The notes under the pieces are model-generated. The model was not told where the DNA came from and made no database searches. It saw nothing but the letters and a program-made list of their open reading frames with translations. Of a DNA stretch of 64,000 nucleotides, positions 25,960 to 36,317 are shown in pieces. The position numbers and the translations under genes are program-made. Location of the stretch: assembly GCA_024280335.1 (NCBI GenBank), contig JAJRQI010000006.1, positions 1 through 64,000 of the forward strand. The letters are read 5' to 3'. The stretch comes from Deltaproteobacteria bacterium. GTDB taxonomy: Bacteria; Desulfobacterota; Desulfuromonadia; Desulfuromonadales; Geopsychrobacteraceae. The first letter of the stretch is position 1; each line of letters starts with the position of its first letter.

Positions 25960-26306
25960 GTCTCGTCACCCCAGGACCAGTCTTTTTCGGTTTGTACCCG
26001 GCGTTTTTTCGATGAAGCCCGCTGGCGTGTTTTGCCCTGCAATTTCAGCAGATCCATCGGTCGCGGCCCGGTCGCCGGCAGCATGGCGTCAAGGTTGATC
26101 AACAGCTGCAAGACTCTTAAGATACGGATCAGGGTTGCAGTCTGGGTCGATTCTCCGGCTTCGATCCGTTCGACAGTGCGCTTGGAAACCCCGGCCTCTT
26201 TGGCCAGCTCAGCCTGCGTGAGGTCCAACACCACCCGCCGCGCACTCAACCGCTGGCCGATCTCCAGCAGCAGGGTCTGATCATCCATAAAAATATCAAT
26301 AGACAA
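25956..26306 (-). CDS. hipB: HipB-like XRE antitoxin
   Basis: An XRE helix-turn-helix (about residues 25-75 of this form; TQAELAKEAGVSKRTVERIEAG) is followed by a basic tail with KLQGKTRQRASSKKRR. I place the start at TTG 26306 because GAGGAG lies 6 bp before it; the first ATG at 26288 has no ribosome site. This gives 116 residues. HipB neutralises HipA and represses the operon by binding palindromes upstream. Two such palindromes are present at 26393-26451. Confidence 0.85.
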   Translation of the reverse strand: MSIDIFMDDQTLLLEIGQRLSARRVVLDLTQAELAKEAGVSKRTVERIEAGESTQTATLIRILRVLQLLINLDAMLPATGPRPMDLLKLQGKTRQRASSKKRRVQTEKDWSWGDET

Positions 26307-26392
26307 TGTCGTCTCCTCTGGCGAATTGAAGGCGAGAAACCTATTCAATTCGTATGACATGGCGAGTATTGATAATATCTACCAAATTACAA

Positions 26393-26451
26393 CTTGTCAA
26401 GTTTGGCGATTTAGAAGAAGTTTTAGGGGATTAATCGTCAAATTTGACGAT
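26393..26451 (-). promoter_or_regulatory. Two operator-like repeats upstream of hipBA
   Basis: ATCGTCAAATTTGACGAT (26434-26451) is a perfect 18-bp palindrome. A second, 14/18-matching copy lies at 26393-26410, 41 bp away (about four helical turns). They sit 90-145 bp before the hipB start and are good candidates for HipB operators, by analogy with other hip operons. Confidence 0.65.
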
Positions 26452-26464
26452 AACTGCAAAAGTG

Positions 26465-26495
26465 GCAGGGTCGCCTGTGTACGAGGCGACCCTGC
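26465..26495 (-). terminator. Strong 12-bp hairpin between qor and hipBA
   Basis: GCAGGGTCGCCT pairs perfectly with AGGCGACCCTGC across a 7-nt loop. It lies about 40 bp after the qor stop and is followed on the minus strand by a short T-run (ACTTTTGC). It probably terminates qor transcription; the T-run is weak. Confidence 0.55.
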
Positions 26496-26536
26496 GAGAA
26501 CCCTATGGCACAAGATTAGAAGTCCCGAAACAATCG

Positions 26537-27499
26537 CTAGCGAACCAACACAATTTTCCCTTTCGCTCCCGTCTCCATCACCTTTATATGCGCTTGAACA
26601 GCTTCTGCCAGTGCCAGCTCGGCATTAATGACCGGATGCAATGAACCGTTCTCCAGCCCCGCCCGCAGCGCAGAATGGATGCTGTATAGTTGTTCCTCGG
26701 TGGCATTAAACAGGGACATTCCCAGAATCGAAGCATTGCGTCCCATTGCAGCACGCGGATCGATTTCGATCGTACCGCGATTGCCGATCACCACCACTCG
26801 ACCGAATTTAGCAAGAACGTTCAGATCCTTTTCCAGATTGACGTTGGCCAGCATTTCGAGAATTACGTCAACCCCCTGTCCACAGGTCAACTCGTCAATA
26901 GCAGACAGGTAATCGATTTGCGTGTGATCAAGGGCAGCAATTGCGCCCTGTTGCCGGATCAGGTCCAAACCCGCCTCGGTTCCGGCGGTGCCTATAGCAC
27001 GGATACCGTTGGACTTGGCAATCTGTAGCGCGGCAAGGCCGACGGCACCGCTGGCACCGTGGATCAGCAGCGTTTCTCCCGGCATGGCATGAGCGCGGTA
27101 GAAGAGCGCGAACCAGGCAGTGGGGTAAGGAACGCCCAGTGCCGCCCCGGCGGCGAAACTGACATTATCCAGCAGCAGGTAAACTTGAGCTTCCTTGCAG
27201 AGTGCTTGCTCTGCATAGCAACCGGTTTCACTGCCGAAGCAATAGACCCGCTCCCCCACCTTGCGGTGCTTGACTGCTGGTCCAACGGCGAGAATCACGC
27301 CGGCAGCATCCAGACCCGGCGTGTATGGCAGTTGTGGAACGACCGGATAGATTCCGGCGCGGATATAGGTATCGACCGGATTGACACCGATTGCCTTGAT
27401 ATCGATGAGCACTTGGTTGCCGCTCGGCTTCAGATCCGCAACATCTTCCAGTTGCATGGCGTCCGGTTCACCGAACTGATGGACACGTATCGCTTTCAT
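26537..27499 (-). CDS. Quinone oxidoreductase-like MDR protein
   Basis: The 320-residue medium-chain dehydrogenase/reductase has the zeta-crystallin/QOR opening (MKAIRVHQFGEPDAMQLEDV), GVNPVDTYIRAGIYP, and the nucleotide-binding motif GASGAVGLAALQIAK (near residue 150). Structural zinc cysteines are absent, as in QOR enzymes. It likely reduces quinones with NADPH. It is the last gene of a DUF1858-recG-qor transcription unit, 34 bp after recG, with an AGGAG site. Confidence 0.87.
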   Translation of the reverse strand: MKAIRVHQFGEPDAMQLEDVADLKPSGNQVLIDIKAIGVNPVDTYIRAGIYPVVPQLPYTPGLDAAGVILAVGPAVKHRKVGERVYCFGSETGCYAEQALCKEAQVYLLLDNVSFAAGAALGVPYPTAWFALFYRAHAMPGETLLIHGASGAVGLAALQIAKSNGIRAIGTAGTEAGLDLIRQQGAIAALDHTQIDYLSAIDELTCGQGVDVILEMLANVNLEKDLNVLAKFGRVVVIGNRGTIEIDPRAAMGRNASILGMSLFNATEEQLYSIHSALRAGLENGSLHPVINAELALAEAVQAHIKVMETGAKGKIVLVR

Positions 27500-27533
27500 A
27501 GTACACTCCTAAGTATTTGTTTTACTGCGTTAA

Positions 27534-29681
27534 TCATCCAATGGTCGCCAACTCCAGGCGTCCGCCCCAGCGGCGGATCAGTTCCTCTTTAACCGGCTGA
27601 GACTCTAAGCTGCTGAGCCGGTCGGTCTGCTCAACGTAAGCGAAGGCTTCCTGTCGGGCAAGCTCCAGGACTTGCAGGTCTTTGAGCAGGTTGGCAACTC
27701 GAAAATCGGGCAACCCGGCCTGCCGGGTGCCGAGGAAATCTCCTGGGCCGCGGATTTCCAAATCAGCTTCTGCAATGCGAAAACCGTCATTAGTTTCGAC
27801 CATAACCTGTAAGCGTCGTCCGGCATCTTCACTGTAGTATTCAGACGGGACCAGCAGACAGGAACTCTTGTCGGCCCCGCGCCCAACCCGGCCGCGCAGT
27901 TGGTGTAGCTGCGACAGCCCAAAACGGTCGGCATGTTCTATCATCATCACCGTGGCATTCGGTACATCAACGCCGACCTCGATCACGGTGGTTGAAACCA
28001 ATATTTGCAAATCACCACGGCGAAAAGCCGACATCACGGCCTCTTTTTCAGCCGGTTTCATCCTGCCGTGTAACAGTCCGATGCTGATATCTGGAAATAT
28101 CTCATCCGCAAGCTTGTTGGCTGCCTCGGTTGCCGCGAGCAGGTCGCTTTTTTCCGATTCTTCAACCAGCGGATAAACGATATAGGCCTGCCTGCCCTGC
28201 CCCAGTTCTTTGCGGATCAACTGATAGGCTTTGTCTCGTTGCGTGTTTCTTATTAAGTGAGTCGTGACCGGTTTGCGCCCCGGCGGCAGCTGATCGATGA
28301 CCGAGACCGATAGGTCGCCGTAAAGGGTCATCGCCAGGGTGCGCGGGATCGGTGTTGCGGTCATTACCAGCATGTCGGGATTGACCCCTTTCTGCTTGAG
28401 AAGGCTGCGCTGACGAACGCCGAAACGGTGCTGCTCATCAACAATCCCCAATCCCAACCGCTTGAATTCGACTCCCGTTTGAAGAACGGCATGGGTGCCG
28501 ACCACCAGATCGACCTCCCCTGCGGCAATCGCTGCCAATGCTGCACGCTTTGCCGCTGCAGGCATGCTGCCCTGCAACAGGACAACCGTCAGGCCGAGTT
28601 GCGGCAACCAGTGGTCAAAGGTTTGAAAGTGCTGTTCGACAAGGATTTCGGTCGGTGCAACCACCGCAACCTGAGTGTCATTCTCAATCGCGATCAGTGC
28701 CGCCATCAGCGCCACCAGGGTTTTCCCGCTGCCGACATCCCCCTGTAACAGGCGATGCATCGGTTGCTCAGCCATCATGTCATGCTTGATTTCACCGAGA
28801 ACCCGACGCTGGGCATCGGTCAGTTTAAACGGCAGCATCTTATTCAGCGGCAGCGTGTAGCGGTGCTCAACCTTGAAACTGATCCCCTGTTCCAGTTGCA
28901 CCCCTGCCCGCTTTAACGCCAGTCCCAACTCAAGATAAAAGAACTCGTCAAAGACCAGGGACTTACGCGCTAGGTCCCGCCCCTGTCCCAAAACAGAGAA
29001 GTCAGATTGTTTCTCTGGCCAGTGAACCTGCAGCAGCGCATCGGCCAGCGGCATCAATTGTCGGCGAGCGACAATTGATGCAGGGAGCAAACTTTCAATC
29101 AGACAGGCATTCTCGCGGATCAGTGTGAACCAGATTTTGCGCGCCTGTTTCTGGCTGAGACCTTCGGTAAGCGGATAGACCGGCAGAATCAGGCCGAAAT
29201 TAAGCGGATCTTTCTGTAATAGTTGTTGTGGCTCGATGCCATCGGGAAGCGGTTCGGTGTCGGGATGGTGTATTTCGCGGGTGGCGCCGAAACGGCGGAC
29301 TTCGCCAATGACCAGGATTTGCTGGTTGACGGTAAAGCGCTTCTGCAACCAGGACTTGCGGTAGTGGAACCATTTCAATGAAATCTTGCCGCTGTCGTCG
29401 CCGACAATGACTTCATAGATTTTTCGTCGAGTTCGGGAGGTAAGCGATTCGCCGGCAGCCAGGACGTGGCCGACAAAAACCTCTTGCTGACCATCGATAA
29501 GCCGGGCAATCGACTTCAAGGTGCGACGATCTTCATAACGTAACGGCAGGTGATAAAGGGCGTCTTCGACCGTTTGCAGGCCGAGTTTTTCAAGTTTCGG
29601 CAACATCCGCGGGCCAACGCCACGGATGCTGCTAAGGGATTGATTAAGCTTCGACTGGGGATCTGGTGCCGAGGGGGGCAT
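27534..29681 (-). CDS. recG: ATP-dependent DNA helicase RecG
   Basis: The 715-residue protein has an N-terminal wedge/OB domain (about residues 15-170), helicase motif I GDVGSGKT, DEQH box (VDEQHRFG), motif III TATPIPRTL and motif VI QLRGRVGRG. The opening segment SIRGVGPRMLPKLEKLG is conserved in RecG. It reverses stalled forks and processes branched recombination intermediates. Its start is 9 bp after the stop of the DUF1858 gene. Confidence 0.95.
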   Translation of the reverse strand: MPPSAPDPQSKLNQSLSSIRGVGPRMLPKLEKLGLQTVEDALYHLPLRYEDRRTLKSIARLIDGQQEVFVGHVLAAGESLTSRTRRKIYEVIVGDDSGKISLKWFHYRKSWLQKRFTVNQQILVIGEVRRFGATREIHHPDTEPLPDGIEPQQLLQKDPLNFGLILPVYPLTEGLSQKQARKIWFTLIRENACLIESLLPASIVARRQLMPLADALLQVHWPEKQSDFSVLGQGRDLARKSLVFDEFFYLELGLALKRAGVQLEQGISFKVEHRYTLPLNKMLPFKLTDAQRRVLGEIKHDMMAEQPMHRLLQGDVGSGKTLVALMAALIAIENDTQVAVVAPTEILVEQHFQTFDHWLPQLGLTVVLLQGSMPAAAKRAALAAIAAGEVDLVVGTHAVLQTGVEFKRLGLGIVDEQHRFGVRQRSLLKQKGVNPDMLVMTATPIPRTLAMTLYGDLSVSVIDQLPPGRKPVTTHLIRNTQRDKAYQLIRKELGQGRQAYIVYPLVEESEKSDLLAATEAANKLADEIFPDISIGLLHGRMKPAEKEAVMSAFRRGDLQILVSTTVIEVGVDVPNATVMMIEHADRFGLSQLHQLRGRVGRGADKSSCLLVPSEYYSEDAGRRLQVMVETNDGFRIAEADLEIRGPGDFLGTRQAGLPDFRVANLLKDLQVLELARQEAFAYVEQTDRLSSLESQPVKEELIRRWGGRLELATIG

Positions 29682-29690
29682 CAGACGGAC

Positions 29691-29888
29691 TCAGTCGATG
29701 GCGTTCAGTGCTTTGATAATATCTTCGACATCCAGACCATGTGCCCGTGCGCCCTGCTCGATGGTTTCGTTCATGGCGCCCATGCAGCCGACACAGCCCA
29801 GATTGAACTGACCGAGCACCCCTGCAACTTCCGGACTTACTTGCAGAGCCTGGTGAAAGGTCATATCTTTGTTGAATTTCTCACTCAT
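29691..29888 (-). CDS. DUF1858 domain protein
   Basis: A 65-residue protein with the motif GCVGCMG (CxxC) and MTFHQALQVSPEVAGVLGQFNLGC, typical of the DUF1858 redox-disulphide or cluster-associated domain. The ATG at 29888 has GGAG 6-7 bp upstream; an earlier in-frame ATG lacks a site. It is co-transcribed with recG (9 bp gap). Its role is unknown; a thiol or metal function is likely from the CxxC. Confidence 0.8.
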   Translation of the reverse strand: MSEKFNKDMTFHQALQVSPEVAGVLGQFNLGCVGCMGAMNETIEQGARAHGLDVEDIIKALNAID

Positions 29889-30025
29889 TATTATCTCCAT
29901 TGATGGTTGTTTCAGGATTTATCGAACCATAAAGATTTTACAGAAGAAACCATAGAAAGCAAGAAAAACGGGGCAATGTCGAATGATATTGCCCCCATAC
30001 TGGTTTGTCTGTTGCCTCTGCTCGA

Positions 30026-30502
30026 TCAACTATATTCGATATCAGTCACTTCGTAGACCCGTATCCCGGAAGGAACCACGATGCTGACCTCTTCGTCGAC
30101 AGAATGGCCGATCAGGGATTTACCCACCGGCGAGGTGATCGATATCTTGCCACACTTCAGATCAGCTTCATCTTCACCGACGATCTGATACTTTACTTCC
30201 TTTTCACTATCCACATCGAAGAGGGTGACCTTGGCACCGAAAACGATTTTTTCACTGTTGATGGTTGCCGTATCGATCACCTGAGCACGGGCAATCTTGT
30301 CGCCTAACTCACCGATACGCCCCTCGACAAAGCCCTGCCGATTCTTGGCGGCATCATATTCGGCATTTTCTGAAAGATCGCCATGACTACGGGCTTCGGC
30401 AATATCCTGAACGACCTTCGGACGTTCCACCCGGATTAACTGTTTTAATTCATCTTGCAGCCGTTGATGGCCCTCAAGAGTCATCGGGACAGTCCCACTC
30501 AT
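30026..30502 (-). CDS. greA: Transcription elongation factor GreA
   Basis: The 158-residue protein has an N-terminal coiled coil (about residues 1-75, with GDLSENAEYDAAK; Asp and Glu at the tip activate cleavage) and a C-terminal FKBP-like domain (about 85-155, ISITSPVGKSLIGH). It rescues backtracked RNA polymerase. It follows carB with a probable terminator between them, so it may also be transcribed from its own promoter. Confidence 0.96.
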   Translation of the reverse strand: MSGTVPMTLEGHQRLQDELKQLIRVERPKVVQDIAEARSHGDLSENAEYDAAKNRQGFVEGRIGELGDKIARAQVIDTATINSEKIVFGAKVTLFDVDSEKEVKYQIVGEDEADLKCGKISITSPVGKSLIGHSVDEEVSIVVPSGIRVYEVTDIEYS

Positions 30503-30516
30503 TTTTGTAGCTCCTC

Positions 30517-30546
30517 AAAAAAAACAGCGGACGGGAAAACCCGCCC
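30517..30546 (-). terminator. Rho-independent terminator between carB and greA
   Basis: On the minus strand GGGCGGG pairs with CCCGTCC across TTTT (one mismatch), followed by eight T residues. It would end or attenuate the pyr operon before greA. Confidence 0.75.
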
Positions 30547-30578
30547 ACTAAAGTTGTCTATTTGATTTTATGATTTTG

Positions 30579-33500
30579 TTATGAAGCGGAATAATACTCT
30601 TGCAATGGACAGACGTCAAGATTTTCTCGCAGCATCGCCAGGATACCATCGGTAACCGCCTTGATTCCGGCAGCGGTGGTGAAGTAAGCAATCTCATGCA
30701 TCAGAGCAGAACGACGGATTGAATAGGAATCAGCAACCGACTGGGCGCCGAGGGTCGTATTGAAAACCATGCAGATTTCCCGGCTTTTGATAGCATCGAC
30801 GCAATGCGGACGCCCCTCTTTCACCTTGTTGATATATTCAACGGGGATTTCATTTTCATTCAGGAACTTTGCTGTCCCTGCTGTTGCAACGACACTGAAC
30901 CCGGCAGCAACCAGCTTGCGAACCGGCTCGAGAATCTGCCCCTTGTCTGAATCTTTAACGCTGACAAAGATCTTTCCGGAAGTCGGCAGCTTGACCCCTG
31001 CTCCTTGCTGAGCCTTGGCAAAAGCCTTGCCGAATTCGTAATCGATTCCCATCACTTCACCGGTAGATTTCATCTCCGGACTGAGCAAGGTATCGACACC
31101 GGGAAACTTGACGAAGGGGAAAACCGCTTCTTTGACCGAAATATATTTCGGGATGATATCCCCGGCAACGCCCTGCTCGGCCAGTGATTGCCCCGCCATC
31201 ACCTTGGCGGCAATCTGCGCCAGTTGGCGGCCGGTCGCCTTGGAGACAAACGGCACGGTACGGCTGGCCCGTGGATTCACCTCGATCAGGTAGATGGTAC
31301 TGCCCTTGACGGCAAACTGGATATTCATCAAGCCGATGACATTCAGTTCCAGAGCCAGTTCGATGGTCTGCCGACGGATCTCGGCGACGACTTCCTGCGA
31401 CAATGAATAGGGCGGCAGGACACAGGCCGAATCACCGGAATGGATTCCAGCTTCTTCAATATGCTGCATGATGCCGCCGATCACCACCTCTTTGCCGTCG
31501 GCAAGGGCGTCAACATCCACCTCAATGGCGTCCTGCAGAAACTTGTCAATCAGAATCGGATGTTCCGGCGAAGCCTGAACGGCAAACTTCATGTAGTCAC
31601 GCAGACGCTCGACATCGTAGACGATCTCCATGGCCCGGCCACCGAGGACATAGGAAGGGCGTACCACCACCGGGTAACCGATCCGCCGGGCAATTTTCTC
31701 TGCTTCTTCAAAAGAACGGGCGATGCCGTTTTCCGGCTGCAGCAGGTTCAGTTTGCGCAGCAACGCCTGGAACCGCTCACGGTCTTCAGCCCGGTCGATG
31801 GCATCAGGAGACGTACCGATGACCGGCACCCCGGCTTTTTCCAGTGCCATAGCAAGTTTAAGCGGTGTCTGACCACCATACTGGACGATCACGCCGACCG
31901 GCTTTTCGATTGCGACAATCTCCAGAACGTCCTCAAGGGTCAGGGGCTCAAAATAGAGACGATCCGAGGTGTCATAGTCGGTGGAGACGGTCTCCGGATT
32001 GCAGTTGACCATAATTGTTTCGAATCCGGCATCAGCAAGGGCAAAAACGCCATGCACGCAGCAGTAATCAAATTCAATCCCCTGTCCGATCCGATTCGGC
32101 CCGCCGCCAAGAATGATGATCTTCTTCCTGTCGGTCGGTTCTGCCTCACACTCAGATTCGTAGGTCGAATAGAGGTAGGGGGTAAAGGCTTCAAACTCGG
32201 CACCGCAGGTGTCGACCCGCTTGTAGACCGGGCGGATGTTGAATTTGTGCCGCAAATCACGAACATCCTTTTCAGTCACCTCCCAGAGAAAGGCCAGTCG
32301 TTTGTCAGAGAAACCGTACTGCTTGGCTTCACGCAGCAGGTCGACAAACTGCTGTTCACCGCTGGCGATCAGGCTTTTCTGGGTAACCAGCAGCGATTCC
32401 ATATCGATGATCTGCTCGATATTATGCAAAAACCAGGGGTCGATACCGGTCAACTGAAAGATCTCATCAATACTGAAACCGGCCCGGATCGCGTCCGCCA
32501 GGTGCCACATGCGCTCACAGTTGGGAACCCGTAAATTATCGCGCAATTGATCGAGTTCACCCTGGGTCAGGGTTCGGCGGTAATCGTTGGGGTTTTCGAA
32601 CAGCTTGCTTTCAAAACCGTGCGAACCGATCTCCATCGAACGCAGCGCCTTCTGTAAACTCTCTTTGAAGGTTCTGCCGATCGACATTGCCTCGCCGACC
32701 GACTTCATCTGCGTGGTCAGGGTCGCGTCCGCCTGCGGGAATTTTTCGAAGGTAAACCGAGGTATTTTGGTCACCACGTAATCGATCGTCGGCTCAAAAG
32801 AGGCCAGCGTCTCCCGGGTGATGTCGTTGTGAATTTCGTCAAGACGATAGCCGACCGAAAGTTTTGCCGCGATCTTGGCAATCGGGAAGCCGGTTGCCTT
32901 GGACGCCAGCGCCGAAGAACGTGACACCCGCGGATTCATCTCGATGACAACCAGACGCCCATCTTGCGGATTGATGCCGAATTGAATATTGGAACCACCG
33001 GTTTCGACACCGATTTCACGAATGATCTTCAGTGAAGTATCGCGCAGAATCTGATACTCCTTGTCAGTCAGGGTCTGCGCCGGGGCTACGGTGATCGAAT
33101 CGCCGGTGTGTACACCCATGGCGTCAATGTTTTCTATTGAGCAGATAATCACCACATTGTCGGCGTTATCGCGCATCACCTCCAGTTCGTACTCTTTCCA
33201 GCCGATGATCGATTCTTCGATCAGGACTTCATTGGTCGGTGAGGCCTCAATCCCGGCCAGAGTGATCCGTTGGTACTCTTCCAGATTGTAAGCGATGCCG
33301 CCACCGGTCCCGCCCAGGGTGAACGACGGCCGGATGATCGCCGGAAAACCGACAAGATCAACAATTTCCATCGCTTCTGCGTGGCTGTGGGCCAGTCCGG
33401 AGCGCGGCACGGCGACCCCGATCTTCTCCATCGCCTGCTTGAACAGGGTGCGGTCCTCGGCTTTTTTGATCGGCCCCAGTTTTGCGCCGATCATCTCGAC

Positions 33501-33836
33501 GTTGTACTTATCCAGAATGCCGGATTCTGCAACTGATACGGCGGTATTCAACGCGGTTTGCCCACCCAGGGTCGGCAACAGCGCATCGGGACGTTCTTTT
33601 TCGATAATCTTCGCCAACACCTCCGGGGTCACCGGTTCGATGTAGGTACGGTCGGCAAAATCGGGATCGGTCATAATGGTTGCCGGATTGGAATTCAGTA
33701 GAACAACCTCGTACCCCTCTTCTTTCAAGGCCTTGCAGGCCTGGGTGCCGGAATAGTCAAATTCACAGGCCTGGCCGATAATGATCGGACCTGCGCCGAT
33801 GATCAGGATTTTCTTGATGTCTGTACGTTTTGGCAT
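30579..33836 (-). CDS. carB: Carbamoyl phosphate synthase large subunit
   Basis: The 1085-residue protein has two ATP-grasp halves (about residues 1-400 and 550-935), oligomerisation (about 405-550) and C-terminal MGS-like allosteric (about 940-1070) domains. [16 protein letters not shown] and [17 protein letters not shown] are the paired motifs of the two halves. It makes carbamoyl phosphate from bicarbonate, glutamine-derived ammonia and ATP for pyrimidine and arginine synthesis. It starts 9 bp after carA. The MGS domain is expected to bind UMP. Confidence 0.97.
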   Translation of the reverse strand: MPKRTDIKKILIIGAGPIIIGQACEFDYSGTQACKALKEEGYEVVLLNSNPATIMTDPDFADRTYIEPVTPEVLAKIIEKERPDALLPTLGGQTALNTAVSVAESGILDKYNVEMIGAKLGPIKKAEDRTLFKQAMEKIGVAVPRSGLAHSHAEAMEIVDLVGFPAIIRPSFTLGGTGGGIAYNLEEYQRITLAGIEASPTNEVLIEESIIGWKEYELEVMRDNADNVVIICSIENIDAMGVHTGDSITVAPAQTLTDKEYQILRDTSLKIIREIGVETGGSNIQFGINPQDGRLVVIEMNPRVSRSSALASKATGFPIAKIAAKLSVGYRLDEIHNDITRETLASFEPTIDYVVTKIPRFTFEKFPQADATLTTQMKSVGEAMSIGRTFKESLQKALRSMEIGSHGFESKLFENPNDYRRTLTQGELDQLRDNLRVPNCERMWHLADAIRAGFSIDEIFQLTGIDPWFLHNIEQIIDMESLLVTQKSLIASGEQQFVDLLREAKQYGFSDKRLAFLWEVTEKDVRDLRHKFNIRPVYKRVDTCGAEFEAFTPYLYSTYESECEAEPTDRKKIIILGGGPNRIGQGIEFDYCCVHGVFALADAGFETIMVNCNPETVSTDYDTSDRLYFEPLTLEDVLEIVAIEKPVGVIVQYGGQTPLKLAMALEKAGVPVIGTSPDAIDRAEDRERFQALLRKLNLLQPENGIARSFEEAEKIARRIGYPVVVRPSYVLGGRAMEIVYDVERLRDYMKFAVQASPEHPILIDKFLQDAIEVDVDALADGKEVVIGGIMQHIEEAGIHSGDSACVLPPYSLSQEVVAEIRRQTIELALELNVIGLMNIQFAVKGSTIYLIEVNPRASRTVPFVSKATGRQLAQIAAKVMAGQSLAEQGVAGDIIPKYISVKEAVFPFVKFPGVDTLLSPEMKSTGEVMGIDYEFGKAFAKAQQGAGVKLPTSGKIFVSVKDSDKGQILEPVRKLVAAGFSVVATAGTAKFLNENEIPVEYINKVKEGRPHCVDAIKSREICMVFNTTLGAQSVADSYSIRRSALMHEIAYFTTAAGIKAVTDGILAMLRENLDVCPLQEYYSAS

Positions 33837-33845
33837 GAACTTTCC

Positions 33846-34970
33846 TTATTGTTTGTGCTTTGCCATCATTTCGATAAAACGGGCAAACAGATACTGAGCA
33901 TCATGGGGTCCTGGAGAAGCTTCAGGGTGATACTGTACTGAAAATGCCGGCAGCGTCAGATGCTGAATCCCTTCGACGGTATTATCGTTCAGATTGATAT
34001 GAGTGACCTCAACCTGCCCATCGAGAGATTCAGAGTCAACTGCAAAGCCGTGGTTCTGCGAAGTGATCTCTACCTGCTGGCGCTGATGGCCGAGAACCGG
34101 TTGATTGCCGCCGCGATGACCGAACTTGAGCTTGTAGGTTTTTCCGCCCAGGGCTATCGACAGCAGTTGATGGCCGAGGCAGATGCCGAAGATCGGCACT
34201 TTGCCGAGCAGCTGGCGGATGTTGTCCTGAGCATAATCGATCGGCTCCGGATCACCCGGGCCGTTGCTCAAAAAGACCCCGTCCGGGTTCATCTTCAGCA
34301 CCGCTTCGGCGGAAGTCGTCGCTGGAACCACGGTGACCTGACAACCGCTGGAGACCAGGTTGCGCAGGATGTTGCGTTTGATACCGAAATCGTAGGCGAC
34401 AACCTTGAACGGCAACGCTTCGCCGCTGCGATCCGCATAGCCTTGTCCCAAGGTCCAGACGCCTTCGGAACTAGTATAGGTGGCCTCGCAGGTCACCTCT
34501 TTAACCAGATCGCGGCCGATGATCGATGGCGCTTGCCGGGCTTTCTCGATCAGGCTCTGCGGGTCACCGTCGAGCGAAGAGACAATCCCGGGCTGTGCTC
34601 CTTGGGTCCGGATATGCCGGACCAGTGCGCGGGTGTCGATCCCTTCGATGCCGACGACCCCCTGTTCTTTCAGGTAGCTGTCGAGGCTCATCTCCGAGCG
34701 GAAATTGCTCGGAAACGAACAGGCTTCCTTGACCACAAAGGCAGACAGAAACGGTCTGCTGGACTCGACATCCTCAGGGTTGATGCCGTAATTACCGATC
34801 TGCGGATAGGTCATGGTGACAATTTCACCACAGTATGACGGATCGGTTAGAATTTCTTGATACCCGGTCATACTGGTATTGAAAACCACTTCGCCGGTGA
34901 CTTCGCCGGTTGCGCCGAAGGCTTTTCCTTCGAAGACCTTGCCGTCAGCAAGTGCCAGAATTGCTTTCAT
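33846..34970 (-). CDS. carA: Carbamoyl phosphate synthase small subunit
   Basis: The 374-residue glutamine amidotransferase has the N-terminal CPSase_sm_chain domain and the class I GATase domain with the nucleophile in GICLGHQLL and the catalytic [10 protein letters not shown]. It feeds ammonia to CarB. It is the fourth gene of the PyrR-regulated operon and is followed by carB. Confidence 0.97.
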   Translation of the reverse strand: MKAILALADGKVFEGKAFGATGEVTGEVVFNTSMTGYQEILTDPSYCGEIVTMTYPQIGNYGINPEDVESSRPFLSAFVVKEACSFPSNFRSEMSLDSYLKEQGVVGIEGIDTRALVRHIRTQGAQPGIVSSLDGDPQSLIEKARQAPSIIGRDLVKEVTCEATYTSSEGVWTLGQGYADRSGEALPFKVVAYDFGIKRNILRNLVSSGCQVTVVPATTSAEAVLKMNPDGVFLSNGPGDPEPIDYAQDNIRQLLGKVPIFGICLGHQLLSIALGGKTYKLKFGHRGGNQPVLGHQRQQVEITSQNHGFAVDSESLDGQVEVTHINLNDNTVEGIQHLTLPAFSVQYHPEASPGPHDAQYLFARFIEMMAKHKQ

Positions 34971-35012
34971 CTAAACCTCATATTTGCTCGAATTTACTTT
35001 AAGTATCCCCGG

Positions 35013-36287
35013 CTAACTTTTACTATAGACTTCTTTTCCAGCCAACAGGGTTTTCATCGCACAGCCTCTCATCAGCTGTCCGGCAAAGGCGGTATTTTTA
35101 CTTTTTGATAGCAGCTTGTCCGGCTCGACAAGCCACTCTTTGTTCGGATTTATCAGCGTGATATCTGCGACCGCACCGACCGAAAGGGTGCCGCGGTCGA
35201 TCCCCAGAATCCCGGCAGGCCGGCAGGTTATCAAAGCTATGGCCTGCGACAGAGACAAAATCTTCTCGCCGACCAGACGTAACGTCAGCGGCAGCAGGGT
35301 CTCCAGACCGACGACGCCGTTCATCGCGATGGCAAACTCAACATTTTTTTCATCGTAATGATGCGGGGCATGATCAGTGGCAATGGCATCGATGGTACCA
35401 TTGCTCAGCCCGGCACGCACCGCAGCCACATCCGCCGCGCTACGCAGGGGGGGATTCATCTTGGCGTTGGTGTTGTAACCACGCACCGCTTCGTCGGTCA
35501 GGATAAAATGGTGCGGCGCGGCTTCGCAGGTCAGCCGAACACCGCGTCCTTTGGCCTGGCGGACCAGCTCGACACTTCCCTTGGTCGAAACGTGGGCGAT
35601 GTGCAGTTTGGCCCCGGTCAGTTCAGCGAGCATGATGTCCCGCGCGGTGGTCGCATCTTCAGCGACCCAGGGGATGCCTTTCAGCCCCAGTTCAGTCGAG
35701 ACCGGCCCTTCGTTCATGCAGCCACCGGCCACCAGCGAGAGATCTTCGGCGTGAGAGATGATCGGTGCGTCAAAAGTACTGGCGTATTCCAGTGCCCGGC
35801 GCATCATCTCGCCATCCTTGACCGGCAAGCCGTCATCGGAAAAAGCGACGCAACCGCCCTCTTTCAAGGTCCCCATCTCAGAGAGGATTTCCCCTTTAAG
35901 ACCCTTGGTAATACAGCCGATCGGGTAAACGTTGGCGCTGCCCTGCTCTTTGGCCTTATTGATAATGTACTGGGTAATTGCAAGATTGTCGTTCACCGGG
36001 CTGGTGTTCGGCATGCAGGCGACCGAAGTCACGCCGCCGGCAGCAGCGGCACGGGTGCCGGTGATGATATCTTCTTTGTATTCAAGGCCCGGATCGCGCA
36101 GATGGACATGCATATCGATCAGCCCGGGGGTCACCAGCAGACCGGCGGCATTGATAACCTCGGTGTCGCCGGCATCAAGGTTGGGCGCCAGTTCCGCGAT
36201 CTTTCCGTCCAGGATCAGGATGTCGAGCTTTTCATCAATACTATTTGCGGGATCGATCACTCTTCCCGATTTGATCAGAACTTTCAT
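35013..36287 (-). CDS. pyrC: Dihydroorotase
   Basis: The 424-residue class I dihydroorotase has the zinc-binding HVHLRDPG near residue 60, ATDHAPH, and the NTSPVND block, typical of the longer (Bacillus-type) enzyme. It cyclises carbamoyl aspartate to dihydroorotate. It follows pyrB by 30 bp. Class I dihydroorotases often associate with the aspartate transcarbamoylase encoded next door. Confidence 0.95.
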   Translation of the reverse strand: MKVLIKSGRVIDPANSIDEKLDILILDGKIAELAPNLDAGDTEVINAAGLLVTPGLIDMHVHLRDPGLEYKEDIITGTRAAAAGGVTSVACMPNTSPVNDNLAITQYIINKAKEQGSANVYPIGCITKGLKGEILSEMGTLKEGGCVAFSDDGLPVKDGEMMRRALEYASTFDAPIISHAEDLSLVAGGCMNEGPVSTELGLKGIPWVAEDATTARDIMLAELTGAKLHIAHVSTKGSVELVRQAKGRGVRLTCEAAPHHFILTDEAVRGYNTNAKMNPPLRSAADVAAVRAGLSNGTIDAIATDHAPHHYDEKNVEFAIAMNGVVGLETLLPLTLRLVGEKILSLSQAIALITCRPAGILGIDRGTLSVGAVADITLINPNKEWLVEPDKLLSKSKNTAFAGQLMRGCAMKTLLAGKEVYSKS

Positions 36288-36317
36288 AGGTTCACCTCTA
36301 TCGTTAGGGGCTCGTTG

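Noticed and set aside
31440-32534. 364-codon frame antisense to carB
   Set aside because: Shadow frame within carB; no support from domain content or context.
33960-34838. 292-codon frame antisense to carA
   Set aside because: Shadow frame within carA; no support.
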